Source: Marisa cornuarietis (taxonomy: Eukaryota; Mollusca; Gastropoda; Architaenioglossa; Ampullariidae). Taken from it: a stretch of 64,000 nt of DNA. The translations under genes were made by a program, and so were the position numbers. The stretch is taken from positions 3,545,501-3,609,500 of the forward strand of contig SMMW01000627.1 of NCBI GenBank assembly GCA_004794655.1, given 5' to 3'. The notes beneath the pieces are model-generated. The model saw only the letters and a program-made list of their open reading frames with translations. It had not been told where the DNA came from and did not search any database. Positions 1-12,600 of this stretch are shown piece after piece (the stretch's first letter is position 1; every line of letters starts with the position of its first letter).

Positions 1-3000
1 AACATAAGTTTTTTGCAGTCAAAACCCAAACCTTTAATCCACAAACTGCAGCCGCAAGACAGCTTTCTATTCTTCGGTGAAAACCCAGATGTTATGCCAG
101 GCTGGCTACCAACCTTGACCGTGCATACATTTCGAACCGACTGAACAACAAGCCTCCAGCAAGAAAATGCCTGCACAAGAAAGACTCACTGACACGTATC
201 ACACGCACACAGCTGGGACTCCGGCCGTGGTTCACTGTGACTGGTGGTGGTAGTGGTAGTGGTGGTGTAGCCTGTACATGGACGGACGGTGGTGACTGGC
301 AGCTCCATCAGGTTACAAGGCTGGCAGGGGGAGTGACGGCGGCGCCTAGCGGGTCTTATCTTTGGCGCTCCTCGCTAACACAGCATCACGTGAAGGCAGG
401 AGACAGCGCATACCACAAGGCTTGCGGGGCGAGGCCGCCAGCCGCAGCAGCAGCAGGTTTCTGGAACGTGCACTCGCGCACAAGTGTGAGCAGTCTTGAC
501 CACGTGAAACCACACACATGAATTTATATATACATATAAAAGAAGCGACCGTCGTTTTATCAGATCCTGTTTCGATGACGGGCTACACACCGTGTTTGTG
601 TGCGACTGACAGATGTTTAGCTCCGCCACGGCGTGCATGCGAGAGGCAAACTACGCCGACCACAACATGAGGAGCTAGGCGTTCGGGAGGCTTGTCAAGG
701 GGTGGGAGGAGGAGAGAATGAGAGATGGGGTAAGGTAAACGAAGGGGTTTTCAGACCGGCGGGCTACTGCTCGATTCTTTTTCTTAGTCATGCGCGGTCA
801 TACCACAAGGCCAGCTGACCCACATACACAGATGACGATAAACATTGAAAATGGTGACCACTGCGCCGCAGTAAAATGTTTAAAAAAAACTCTTAATTTA
901 AAAAGGTGCAGAAACCTTACTATAATGAACTGGTAAATGAACGGATGAGAAATACTACGCACCTACCACCGGAGTGCTCATGTTCGATGCAACCATCATT
1001 AGGTCGAAAGCGTTGGACTGTTGCCCTAGTCTATATAACGTTAAACCATCTCCGTTAACTGCATTCGTTCGATATATAACACCTTACATCTTGGTTCAAG
1101 TATAGCTGTAGCACTAAAACGACTTTCTTCTTTTTGGCAAGGCCTAGAGCGCCAACACACAGAGGAAAGCCAATAGCTCGAGGAAGGCGAACGGTGAATG
1201 ACTAATGTACACCACGTAGCCGGCCGGCTTTCGGGTGGTTTCCCCGCCTGCCCAAGTTCGCCCCCTCCCATCCCTCGTGTAGCACAGGGCACCGCACATT
1301 GACGTTAGGGTGCACGTGAACTTCAAACAGCTGGCGAGTTGTGCTTCACTTGCTATCCGGCATTTCAGTTCTCCGCAAAAACAACAACAAAAAAAACGGG
1401 TGTCTATGTGTCAAGAAGTGTGTGTGTGTGTTTCCATGTGTAGAAGTTGTGATTATCAATATTACTTCAGATACAGATGAAGTACTTACAAGACAAAATG
1501 ACGCCTGGATGGCGATGAACGGTGTTGTCGGCAGACTTCTGCTACTGATTCTTTGTCACCACCACCACCCTCCCACCATCCATATTTTTTAAATCAAAGG
1601 ATTTTGCATTCCAGGCCCACGTCTCTATACCGCAAAAGTAATTTCCTATATTTAATGGACTTTCTTTTTTAGTTTTATATATATAGCCGAATTTGGTTAA
1701 GCTTACATAATTAAGCTAAAAACAATAATCTGTTAGATTGCATAGACCACCGTACCACGCAAAATAACTGTAAACAAAAAGCGAACAAGTTCACTCACGA
1801 CGGTCTCTGCAGGTGAGAGTCGGTTCTATCAAACGCTGTACAAGACATTATGGACCCTTCCGGAGAATTATGCATGCATGTGACCTTCACCACAAATATG
1901 GGTTTAACCTTTTCCGGTTTTGCTGTGGGCTCGTCGCTACTTGTGTAGATATCTGAACAACGCCTGTACTTACTATGAAATAAACTGTCGTTCATACACT
2001 GCTAGCAAACCACATGCAACCTGAGTTGCAAACGCCCATCCTCGATTCTCACGAATTTTCTTAACAAAGCAAAACAAAAGCACAGTGACTGATGTGGATG
2101 TGAACATAGGCAGCTAACCATGGGGGCCTGGAAGTTTCAACGTTGCCTATCACTTTCAAAGATCTTTATTCTATAAAATGTCAGTATGTTGATACTTAAT
2201 CATTCAACTATCGAATAGTCACACCCGTCAAACTAGTTTGGTTCGCCACTTTAAAAGTTGGGCGCGTGAGAACCTTCGAAGTCTTGATGAGAAAGAATAG
2301 CCCGCGACTACGCCGCCAAGGCGGAGATTGAATTACGGAGAATGCTTTGGAAAGAAGACTGTTACAAAGCTTTTCGAGTGTTGCTGTCAATCACGCCAAC
2401 AGTTTTTTTTAAGCAGTGCACTTTTTTCTGTTCATTTTTACAATGTGTCATGGTTATCCCTGCTGTTTGACAAATCGCCGCTGTTTAGACAGCAAATAAA
2501 GATATGAATTAAAATGAAATAAAAACATTCTTACTAGTTTTTAATCGCAGCACGAACTGCACGAAATGCGCAATTTGGCTGCCAATATTGGCCAAAAAAC
2601 GTCGAAAAAGCTCAATTAAATTCCATGTCAAATTTGTCACTCTGTTATATTACAAGTACAGATATATCTATCATTTATCCATTAAAATGCTAAAGAAAAA
2701 AAGCTAAATAAACGTTAAAACGTTTTTAAAACTTTATTTTCTGAGTGGGTTACAATTACAGATAAAGGCAGGCATATCTTTGTTTTAACCGTCAAACGAT
2801 TGAAATAATCCGATTTCAACCAGTGATGTGTAAAAAGCATCAAAATGGAAAATCAAACATGACTTTCTCATGTGAAGGAACGACCATCCACCCGACGCAA
2901 CCCCCCCCCCCCAATCGTTCCATTCCCCCCCCATTCCCCATTTTTAACCGCTTGACCAACTTTAAAGCAAATATAAATTTCATCAGAGGTGACCTACTTT

Positions 3001-5822
3001 TACAGAAATTACCATTTTCTCTTCCAGGTTTACTATTTAAAAAGTTACAGCTTTAAAATAATACTAACAATGATGATGTCAGTACGACAATATCAAGAAA
3101 GAAAAAGAACAGTAGCAAAGGACGCATATTATTGCGTGCTCCTTTGTTGCCTCTCTTAATAATGTTTGATGATCTATGCGAAGGATGTTTATTTTATTGC
3201 ACTCTTGAGATCTGTTAGGGAGCTCGTAACCCCAGCACGCCACTGGTGAGGATGGTGTTGTCTGGCGAAATGATAAGCAGTTCTGGACACACGCGGTATT
3301 AAGCTAGTTTTCCCATACTCGACTAAGGTGATCTATGTCAAACTAAGACCGATTACTTTCTTTTTTAAACCCAGCTGGAGTCAGCAAGAACGTGAGAGTG
3401 GCCCCCGAAAAGCTCGGAGGGAACCGTCTCTACACCGGGACTTCCCAGTTACTTCCAATTTCACACACATGCCCGGACACGACAGCAGAAATAAAACAAT
3501 TTTTTCCAGTATCTAATCTAAGGGTAACCGCTCGTCAAGACAAGACTTTTCCGCACAGCTCCTTGTCTCGTGCAGTCCGATATACCTACACAAGGTAGAT
3601 AAGTCCGCACGCCAGGAAGCTGCAGCAGCCAGGTTTCCGATATATCATGAAGCATTACCAACAAGCTCCGTTCTTATCGACACGCCTCAGAAAGTTCCAT
3701 CGTCAAGATGATATTGTCCTCAACTCAAATTCAGCCACTGAGCTTGAACTGAGTCCAGAAACCTTCGCATGCAATAGGGCTACACGGTAAACATAATTCC
3801 CTTTTCAAATGGCCGTACTGATTTTTAAACACCATCGAAGTTGTAACGAAAAGAGAAAGTAGGTAGCTATTTCACTAATATGAAACACACGTGCCATATG
3901 ACTGGTCTGCAAAATAAAACAAAAACAAAACAAAAAAAGACGAGAAAGCGAGAGAAAAGCCTTTGAACAAGATGGTCAGTGAAAGCAAGAGGTCACTGAC
4001 GTTTTTAATTTGAAGAAACCCTGGTTCTCTCTGGATATAAAATACGTTGAGCGACTGTCTTTGCGACTACCTCAGGCAATCGAAAACTGTAATTATTGTT
4101 TGAATTTCAACTCATCAAAAAATTATATGAAACATAAGTGTATGATAATGATCATCATCATCATCATTGCACTGGTCCTGATCGATTCATCTCCATCAGA
4201 ACAAAATGTATTGTAACTCCATTTAGAATAATAGCAGCCACAATTTTCTATCTTATCGTGAGTTTGGGTGTGATAAAATCTGGCTAGATAAAACAACAGC
4301 TATGATAAAATGAAAAGTAGCTGGTGGGAATATGATGGGTATGAAAAAGGTTGCATTGTCTTCTGTTAGTGCGAGTTACGTCTTGTCTTGGCCGGGTAGA
4401 CAGATTTGGTGTTAGCACACAAGGAAGCGAGACATCGGAGTGAGCACAGCAAATTTACAAGTCTCAAACGGCTTCATTCGACGTTCGAACGAAGAATATT
4501 GCAACCAGCTGTAAAATGGCATGTAATGTAATGCCAATTTATACACACACAATCATACATATGCAACAGGCATTTTTCAGTAAATCTGCTGTTGGTTTTG
4601 AATCTCGCACATATTTCTGCGTTTTACTGATGTTTTGACATACTCTGGCATTTCTGATTAACCACCATTTCTCCGGGATAGTAGTGAATCTAATGCCTCG
4701 ATTCAGCTCTGGCGTGCTTCACTCGCTTCGGGAGCGATCTTGAGTTGCAGTGTATAAAACTGAAGTGATCACTTGTTTAATATAGCATTTCTTAATATTT
4801 TCCAGAGTTCTCAATATATTATCAATATTCTCCTGATGTCACTGAACCTAGTTTTCTGGGGTCGTTCCCGTTCAATCTGCATTGAACGTCCTTTACCGCC
4901 CGTAAGTGTTCGCATTGTTCCTCGTTCTACGTCTTTGTGATTATTTCGTGGATCCTATTCAATCCAATGAGCTTGCCTTTTGGTGAGATACTGCGCTACA
5001 CAGATTAACTTACATCATCTGTACTGTAAGTTTTAATGTGTTACGAAGGTTTTGCCTACTTTCTTTGTCAATGTAAATCCATTTCAAACAGTTAAGTTAC
5101 ACTGAAGTTATGCCCTTGGATGCATAGCACTTCTAAGAAGGACGACTCGGTCTGGCTACAACATGTAAGCGAAAAGAAAAACTGCAATGTTACGCCAATG
5201 TTGACAAGTACTCTTGTCACCCGCAAGACGACAAGTCAAACGCCACCGAAAGTCCAGGCGTTCAAGAAGGTGCAGACCACAGACCTTTGGTTAGCCGAAA
5301 CAACGGAAGGCAAACACCAGGCGCGTCTCGGTCAACAGGGCACACCTGACCCCGGGGTCAGCAGCACGTAACACTCATTCAGCCCCCCCTTTGCCAAAAC
5401 AAGTCGGTAGCCACGGATATGTGATAGTAACTGCAGTAAAGCGCATGCGCAGACACGCAAACTCACATAACCAAAGACACGCACACGCAAGAACCTACAC
5501 AAATGCATGTATTCTCCATCACGACACCCTTCTACTGTACGTATTTTCACTTAGTTACAGAGCAGCTGTGGGATGAAAAACAGAGAGGCTGTTATGCCGG
5601 TTTCAGCTCCTCCTAACTCCTTAAGGCAATACTATATTTTCCTTGGAATTTTATATATTTCAACTTGCCCCTATGTGTTTGGTTCTAATTTATCACTGCA
5701 ATCGACGCTTCTCTCGCGGTAGGTCTAAAGATAAGATCATCTTCCAGAGCTATTTTTATAACCACGTGTACGTCTAGAAGACGACACAGGTGGTTTTAAG
5801 CAATAATCTGCAAATGCCGTAA
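1..5822. other. Intergenic, no gene recognised
   Basis: All open frames are under 95 codons with no recognisable motif. Only simple sequence is visible, such as a C-tract at about 2,900-2,913. Confidence 0.6.
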
Positions 5823-5905
5823 ACTGTCAGCAAAGACTTTATATATATATATCATCTTCTAAAAAGACTTTATATATATATATATATATCATCTTTGCTG
5901 TCAGT
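5823..5905. repeat. AT-repeat hairpin
   Basis: ACTGTCAGCAAAGA at 5,823-5,836 is nearly the reverse complement of 5,892-5,905 (one mismatch). Between them are two TTTATATATA-type runs separated by ATCATCTTCTAAAAAGAC. This may form a cruciform. Confidence 0.65.
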
Positions 5906-7907
5906 TAGCCGTTTGCCAGGAGAACGTTATTAAACATGACTTCTGGATAACAGCATTGAAACATCAGGGGTAAGTCGAGATGGTGAGAACGGAACGTTCA
6001 CATTCAGAACTCAGCAGGTCACTACGGTGCTCGAAAACAGAATAAGAAAAAGAGAACACACGAACGTAGCTCTTGAACTATTTTTGTTTAACTATTTTAA
6101 CTATACACATAGAACATTACCGTAAAGCTGCGTGTAACATCCACAGGAAAAATCAAATGACAGGAAAGCAGGTAAGAAAGTAACAAATTATAAGTAACTT
6201 CGTAAACAACGGAAGTTAAAACCCAAACTCATTACGTTTAAAGCAGCGCAAATTCCGACAGTCATAAAATACTACGGTGCCCTCCCCTCGATGGTACCCC
6301 CCACCCACCAAAGATGAATGTTTTATCTAACATGAAACAGCAAGTGCCTAACCACAAGCCAGACGCCCATTGACTGACAAGAAAAACATGTTGCAACTCC
6401 GCCACAAGGGGCAGGCAGTCGCCGCTACACAAGCAAATGATGGCAAAAGTGAAAAGTGAAGGTGCCCGGTGCTTCTAACTTGTGAAAAAGAGGGTTGTAA
6501 AAAATACTTGATAAACATTTTTTTTTTACTTTTATGGCTGTATATTCGCTCGCAACGATAACGACGGATGAAAAACATACATGTTCAACTTAAGCTCTGA
6601 GATTATTGGCACATTCCTGAACCCAAATGAACTTGGCGATTCCAGGTCTGCGGAAGACTACAAAAAGAAAAAAAGAAAAAGAAAAAGACGAAAGCTTTGC
6701 GCGTCGAAAGGTATGCATTGATGCAACCGTTTCAATACGCTAGCTTTCACTGCTCAAGAACAGTTTTTTTTAAGTTGTACAGCTTCCTTTTTTTAAAATA
6801 TGACATTCAAGAATTAGAAATACTCTTTATCTATTACTCGTCTCGAAATAAACCCATGCACAAAAAGTTGGATACTCTTAATATAACATCATTATAAGCT
6901 TTTAGATATCATTTATTAGGATAAGACAAAAAGTGTTTCAGATTTTTCAAATATTGTTAGAGTGATGAATGAATCAAGTGTAGAAAGATGACTGAAAGAA
7001 AAAGCCCCACCTCCCCAGCACTGCCGCCAACACATGGACGAACCTGTTCCGCTAACTTCCCTAATAACTGTAATGAACAATTTTTTTCTCCCCCAGCCCC
7101 GCCAACGACGGGGACCAGCGACTCGGGTGTTTCCGTCAATCCATCTACAACACGACCACCCTCTCTGCCCTTTCCAACGTGTCGACGGTGTGGGTGCAGC
7201 CACCTCTCTCGCGCCATCCTTTCTTCATCCCCCCACCCACCATCCAACCCCCTCCCGCTATCTCCACAACGCGGCAGGTGGAGGAAGTACAGCTAGCTAC
7301 CACGGGGGCTTGCGCAGGCCGACTGAATGAATAGTGTTAAAACAAGGTGCGTGAGAAAGGGTTCCCGCGCGCTTATCATGAGGGGGATGGGGGGGGAGGA
7401 CTGACTTGTCATAATTTAACCTGTCGTCCTCTGTCTAGGAGCATCCAGCAAGGCCGGCGTATCAGTACATCATCTGTCAGCCAGTCTACGGTACTCTACA
7501 CAATGAGGCTCTGCAATGTTGGTACGTCACTTGTCATAGCCTTTACTCACAACGGTTTGCGCAGAGCAGTCTCTTAGTATGTCACTTGTCTAATATCTGC
7601 GGTACTCGCTGCAGTACCTTATATCAGTACGTCACTTGAGTAGCTTGAAGCGTGGGGCATGATCTAGAACCCCCCCCCCCTGCGATTTCACGATCGAAAA
7701 ACTCGCACGTGGAAACAAAAATCCCAAAACGTCAAGAAACGACCGTCTTGTGTGGGTTTTCTCTTTTTTGGGGAATTTTTTTTTTAATAACCCTAAAAAA
7801 TGCTGACGAAAACGTACAATTTAACTTTATTAAACAATATTCCCTAATAATTTTTTTTCTCGGCAAATAGCCTATCTTTTCCCAAAGGACTCAGTCTACT
7901 ATGCATT
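5906..7907. other. Intergenic, low complexity, no gene recognised
   Basis: Several overlapping frames of about 100 codons lie at 6,900-7,330. They are Pro/Ser- or Gly/Arg-rich in every frame, which is a compositional effect of CCN-rich sequence. Confidence 0.5.
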
Positions 7908-8546
7908 GTGGGTTAGGAGACTTCGTAACCGCAGATGTAACAATAGGCGGGACAGGTCAAGGCTGGCTTTTATGTACGAAGCCGGCGTGAGAAAGGGACA
8001 TTCCTGTGAGCCATCCGACCACGGTGTGCGCACACACTTAGTACCAATAAGATGAAATAATGTGTTTGTGCTAGTTTGGTAGTTTAATCGTTGCCTCTCT
8101 TCGTCATCGTCACACCCAAACCACCACGATTGTTCAAACACTCGCCTTCTGATGAACGGGCTTGGCGTCATCACAGATGTCGACACCGGCACGCAAGCCA
8201 CACGTTCCTGTCACCTCTCTAGCCGCCAGAGCAGCTGCTGATGCTAACAGATTCACAGAAGCTGGCGGCTGGTGTCTGCAGTAGGCTGTCAAACGCGCAC
8301 TGGCAAAGTCTGTTAGGCCGCGAATACAAAATAATGGTCCAAAATGTAGTCCCGTGACCTTAGGGTTGTATGGGGTTGTAGGTGTAGCACTCTACTAGTG
8401 TACTGCGTTATTTCTTGTTTTGTAGAGGGTAGAGGTCGGATGGCTCACAGGAATGTCCCTTTCTCACGCCGGCTTCGTACATAAAAGCCAGCCTTGACCT
8501 GTCCCGCCTATTGTTACATCTGCGGTTACGAAGTCTCCTAACCCAC
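7908..8546. mobile_element. Perfect 113-bp inverted-repeat pair (possible MITE)
   Basis: Bases 7,908-8,020 are the exact reverse complement of 8,434-8,546. I found no mismatch in 113 positions. The spacer is 413 bp. Outer ends begin GTGGGTTAGGAGACTTCG. No target-site duplication is evident outside the arms. It could be a recent inverted-repeat transposon, two oppositely oriented copies of one short repeat, or a segmental inverted duplication. There is no coding content. Confidence 0.75.
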
Positions 8547-8587
8547 TGGGAAGGCCATGACCAGACAGTTGTACTCTTAGGACCATC

Positions 8588-8746
8588 ATGAACGTACATG
8601 CACACACTCACACACGTACATGTGGTCATCACACGTGTACACACATGCGCACGCACATGAACGCGAGCCGACATTCACACACAATCGTCGTACGCGTGTG
8701 CACACACTTACGCTCTCAAACACAATCACACCACGCGTGGACACAC
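8588..8746. repeat. Alternating purine-pyrimidine tract
   Basis: This is a long run of CA/CG/TG-rich imperfect repeats (ACACGTACATG, CACACGTGTACACAC, TACGCGTGTGCACACAC) with many small palindromes. It has a Z-DNA-prone composition and no coding sense on either strand. Confidence 0.6.
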
Positions 8747-9233
8747 CTAGTAAGCTATGGTCGTCTGGCCTTGGACGTCGGGAGTGGGTGGGGGAACAAT
8801 GCCCCCCCCCCATGGTTCAAGGAGAGGTCGTGGCTGCGGGAGAGAATGGGATGGGTTCTGGAACGTTTGACCGGGGAGCTATAAATAGTGTAGTTTTGAA
8901 GCTGTCGGGGATTTTGTGAATTTGGAGTGAGAGAGGAAGGAAGGCGGGGCAGCGGCCGAGTGACATCTAATAAAATCTACATTCTACACTCTACACTCTA
9001 CAGTATGCAGCAAATTCCATCTTGTGTTCTTGTGCGACTAGCCACCCCCTATGTAGCCATCAGGGATGTGTTGGTTACATAGGAGAGTGAGGTGTTAGGC
9101 CTCTCACGTATCTCGGGGAAAGCGTGTGTGTTAGGTGGAGTTGCCCATCATCTCTCTTTCACTGTTTTCCTTCCCAAGTTCACTGTAGTCAGGAGGGAGG
9201 CTCCATCAAATGGCTAGCGTGTGCGTGCGCACG

Positions 9234-9285
9234 CGCTTTCGACCAGATGCCGCTGCCCTAATCACTAGGCTATCCGCTTCTCCAC
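9234..9285 (-). mobile_element. SINE head fragment (tRNA-like)
   Basis: The minus strand reads GCGGATAGCCTAGTGATTAG followed by GGCAGCGGCATCTGGTCGAAAG, resembling the 5' tRNA-like half of a SINE with a good A box and no B box. It is too short to classify further. Confidence 0.4.
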
Positions 9286-9656
9286 AACACCCACTAAACC
9301 ATAACATCAACAGGTCAATACGTGGAATTCTGCAACGTGTTCTACAACGGAAACCTGCGCAGCACTGTCTTCTTCAAATGATCGCATATTACGCTAATGG
9401 TTTGGCCTGCACTAAATGAATGGCGTGACACGACCCACGATTATAGATACCCTGGCTAACTTGTCAGTTGTAATATAAGACACTGGACAATTGTACCAAA
9501 GATACTAAAGTCTAGTATCTAGCAGCTTTGACTGCGCTTACTCGCTACAGTGGACTCCACCGCACACCATATGCTATAAAAAGTAACTAGTCCTTTTCAT
9601 GATGATGACGAAGATTGCGTATAGAGCGCCATTTCCTAATGGCTTACAGCACTTTA

Positions 9657-9681
9657 AACACACACACACACACACACACAC
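9657..9681 (+). repeat. (CA)n microsatellite
   Basis: About twelve CA units, just after ATAGAGCGCCATTTCCTAAT, which resembles a SINE-type 3' end. Confidence 0.85.
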
Positions 9682-12600
9682 TAAGATCATAACAGTACAT
9701 ACAGCATAAAAAAATTATTCAACAAGCAAACACATGAATGAAAATTTATTATATTTTCTCAACACTAGCCAGAAGACAGCAAAAGATTCGTCCTTGTGTA
9801 TGCCCGGTTTGTCACCGAAGTGCACGAAACACCATTTCTGCCTGAGATGTCTAACCCTCTTTAAATGACGTGGGATTAAAGAGCCGACGAAGACCAAGCA
9901 AGGACCCACTGCACATCACCTGCCATGACACTTGCGTGTGCACTCGAATACAAAGACGGCCGCATGTGTCTGAGCTCGTGTGCGTGCGTACATTTTGGTG
10001 TGTCTTGCGCACGTGCGCGATAGCTAAGTGCACACGTACCGAAGATACAGAAAACGGGCGCGCCTCTGCGTCTGAAGCTTAAACATCCCCAAAACCTCGC
10101 GGCCCGCCTCCCTTGCCTTCATTCTCCCCCTCCCTCCAACTCCCTCCCTGCCATCCGAGGGACAAAATCCTGTGCACTACTTGGCTAATGAGGGGTATAG
10201 CATGACCCAGACAGGGGCGCTATATCATCAGGAAGTTGCAGGGCAGAACAGATGAAAACAACAATGAAAAGAACTGTCTGCTGGAACACGCCCTAAATAA
10301 ATGCGGACCAGCAGCCGAGTTATTTTCTTTAAAAAAAAAAAAAATGCTACCCGTCTGCGCACAAAACACTGTCCAAATCCGGTCCCGCTTTGGGTTTTTC
10401 GACATTCCCTTTTCCTTCGAAATCTTCTAGCACACCTTCAGGTGCATTAAACTCTAGTACATCGACACGTCACATATTGCACTACGACGGAAATGACAGG
10501 TGAAATTAAACTGCATTAAAACGAGGCATAGAAAGCTTTAAGCGAGCCGCTGTTTCGCTCTCTCCGACCTGCAGGGTAGTCAGGGAAGTCTACTCAGAGT
10601 GCTGAGGCAAGAAATCGTCGCGACGGCAGTCTGGTCTGCGCAGTAAAAAAAAAATATACACTTCGTGCCATGCACTCATTAAGAGGGGATAACGCTAACA
10701 TCAAAGGACGGGAAGGTTGTTACCTCTTTCTCCATCCCTAACTTCTTGATCTGTATGTGTTGGGTGGCTGGGAATGGGGGACTGGGACGTGAGGGGAAAA
10801 AGATTAACAAACCATTTAGCTGATAAAAGCGATCGAAAATAATTAATGTGTGATTAACGATCAGACATTTTGTTTTAAAATAAAAAATAGTCCGAGGTAT
10901 GAAGAATAACGTCTTTAATTAAATCTTGCAAACGTTTTTATCCAAGTCTGGTATCGACAGACAAAGCCTCGTCTAATGGGAGGAACTAGGAAGTAATGAA
11001 AATTTCAATGTCTAATTTCAGCTGGCCCCCCACCCCGCCCCTCATTTGGCCAACTTTTTACCTCATCACCAGATCCCAGAACCACTTTGTATATTCGTAT
11101 TCTTCTGAACCTGAGCATGGTGATCACAATTTGTTTTCGTTCCATCCCCCACCCCAATGTTATCCATATCCGATTTTCGTACAACCGAACTTGTACAGTG
11201 ATAATAAGAAGACCCTTTGCCAGGAAAATATTTTATTAGAGCCGATATCCGCTATAAGCGAGACGGCGTAATCAAGTTTCGGCCGTCTCATACGCAATCA
11301 CAGCCATAAGCAAGGAGGATGGAAAGCCACGTGAAATATAACTCCACCCTTGTGACATCTCGGCTGTAGTTGGCACACGTAAATGTTATGTACGTCCATG
11401 GTTTTATGGTTTCCACAAGCTTTTCCCATCGTCCTTTCCGGGGCGTAATATTCATGGAAAAGCTTGGTTTCTTATAACACTTCTTTACTTGCCTCTTCGC
11501 CCTCAAACACCTCTCTGACCGCTGGCACCTAGCAACCTGTACCCACATATGCAGCGATTTCTAACGTGACTGCTCAGTCCACAGGAATTAACGCCTGCAA
11601 CCATCTGTCTCAGCAATTCTGTACTCTGCTATCATGTGACCCCTGACCTGGACCAGGCCCTTGCCTCGTGACGGCTTCAAGGTCAGTCCTTGTGGCTGAG
11701 ATCGATAGATAGCACCAAACGATCAATACTGCCAGCGTGCATGCCGCACCTATTAGCCAGGTTTCCCAAGGACGCAAACAAGACACGGAAAGGAGCAGAC
11801 CCCCCCCCTTCCCCCGCTACTCCCACCACCTCCTCAACCGCGCGGATCTTCTGATTTACGACAGACATAATCCAACCGAAGGTAGGTCTAGAATCAATAA
11901 CAACAACAAAAAGGTTTCAGTCTATTACATGTAGTTGATTTTTACTTCCTTACTACGGGGCAAGGGAAAATGGAAGTTTTTGGATGACGCTATAATTTTC
12001 GTTTCTGTTTGGCATGCACATGAACAAAAGTCACCAACACTCTAACAAAAAGACACACGTGGATAGTGGCGTGAGTGGAACAAGATCACTGTACAGTTAT
12101 AACCACGTACCTTCATGAAGGTCTGTGTTTATAACACTCTGTCTCCCTTTTATGCAAGGAAAAACAAACGAGGCATCTACGAGGAGAATAAGAATGTAAA
12201 GTTACTTTAAAAGCACCATTTTTTTTAAAAATAAAAAGGTGGCACTGACCACGGATGTACATTATGTCAATGAAGGTCCATAACTGGTTCTGTTCACGTG
12301 GAGCTTAAACGTTTAAGTACACGCGCTCTTTTCATCTACAGCAGGAAATTATGGGTTCCACCATCGAGACCAAGCGACTTCTAGTGAGGGAAGTACCTAA
12401 AACTACCCAACAAACTAGTTACATCTTCGTCTGATGTGTAATTTGATGTCTCCATAAAAAGAAGCCGTGACTTTTTTTTTTTTTTAGATTACGAAGAAAG
12501 AATTTTGCACGTCCTGCTTCCAATAAATGTCCAAGTATCATGCAGCCTGTGCCATTACACCTAGGATATTAACCTGTTTCATGTTATCAGAGTTTTACCT

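Noticed and set aside
6988..7330. Overlapping frames of about 100 codons on both strands
   Set aside because: Proline-, serine- or glycine-rich in every frame, which reflects CCN-rich low-complexity DNA.
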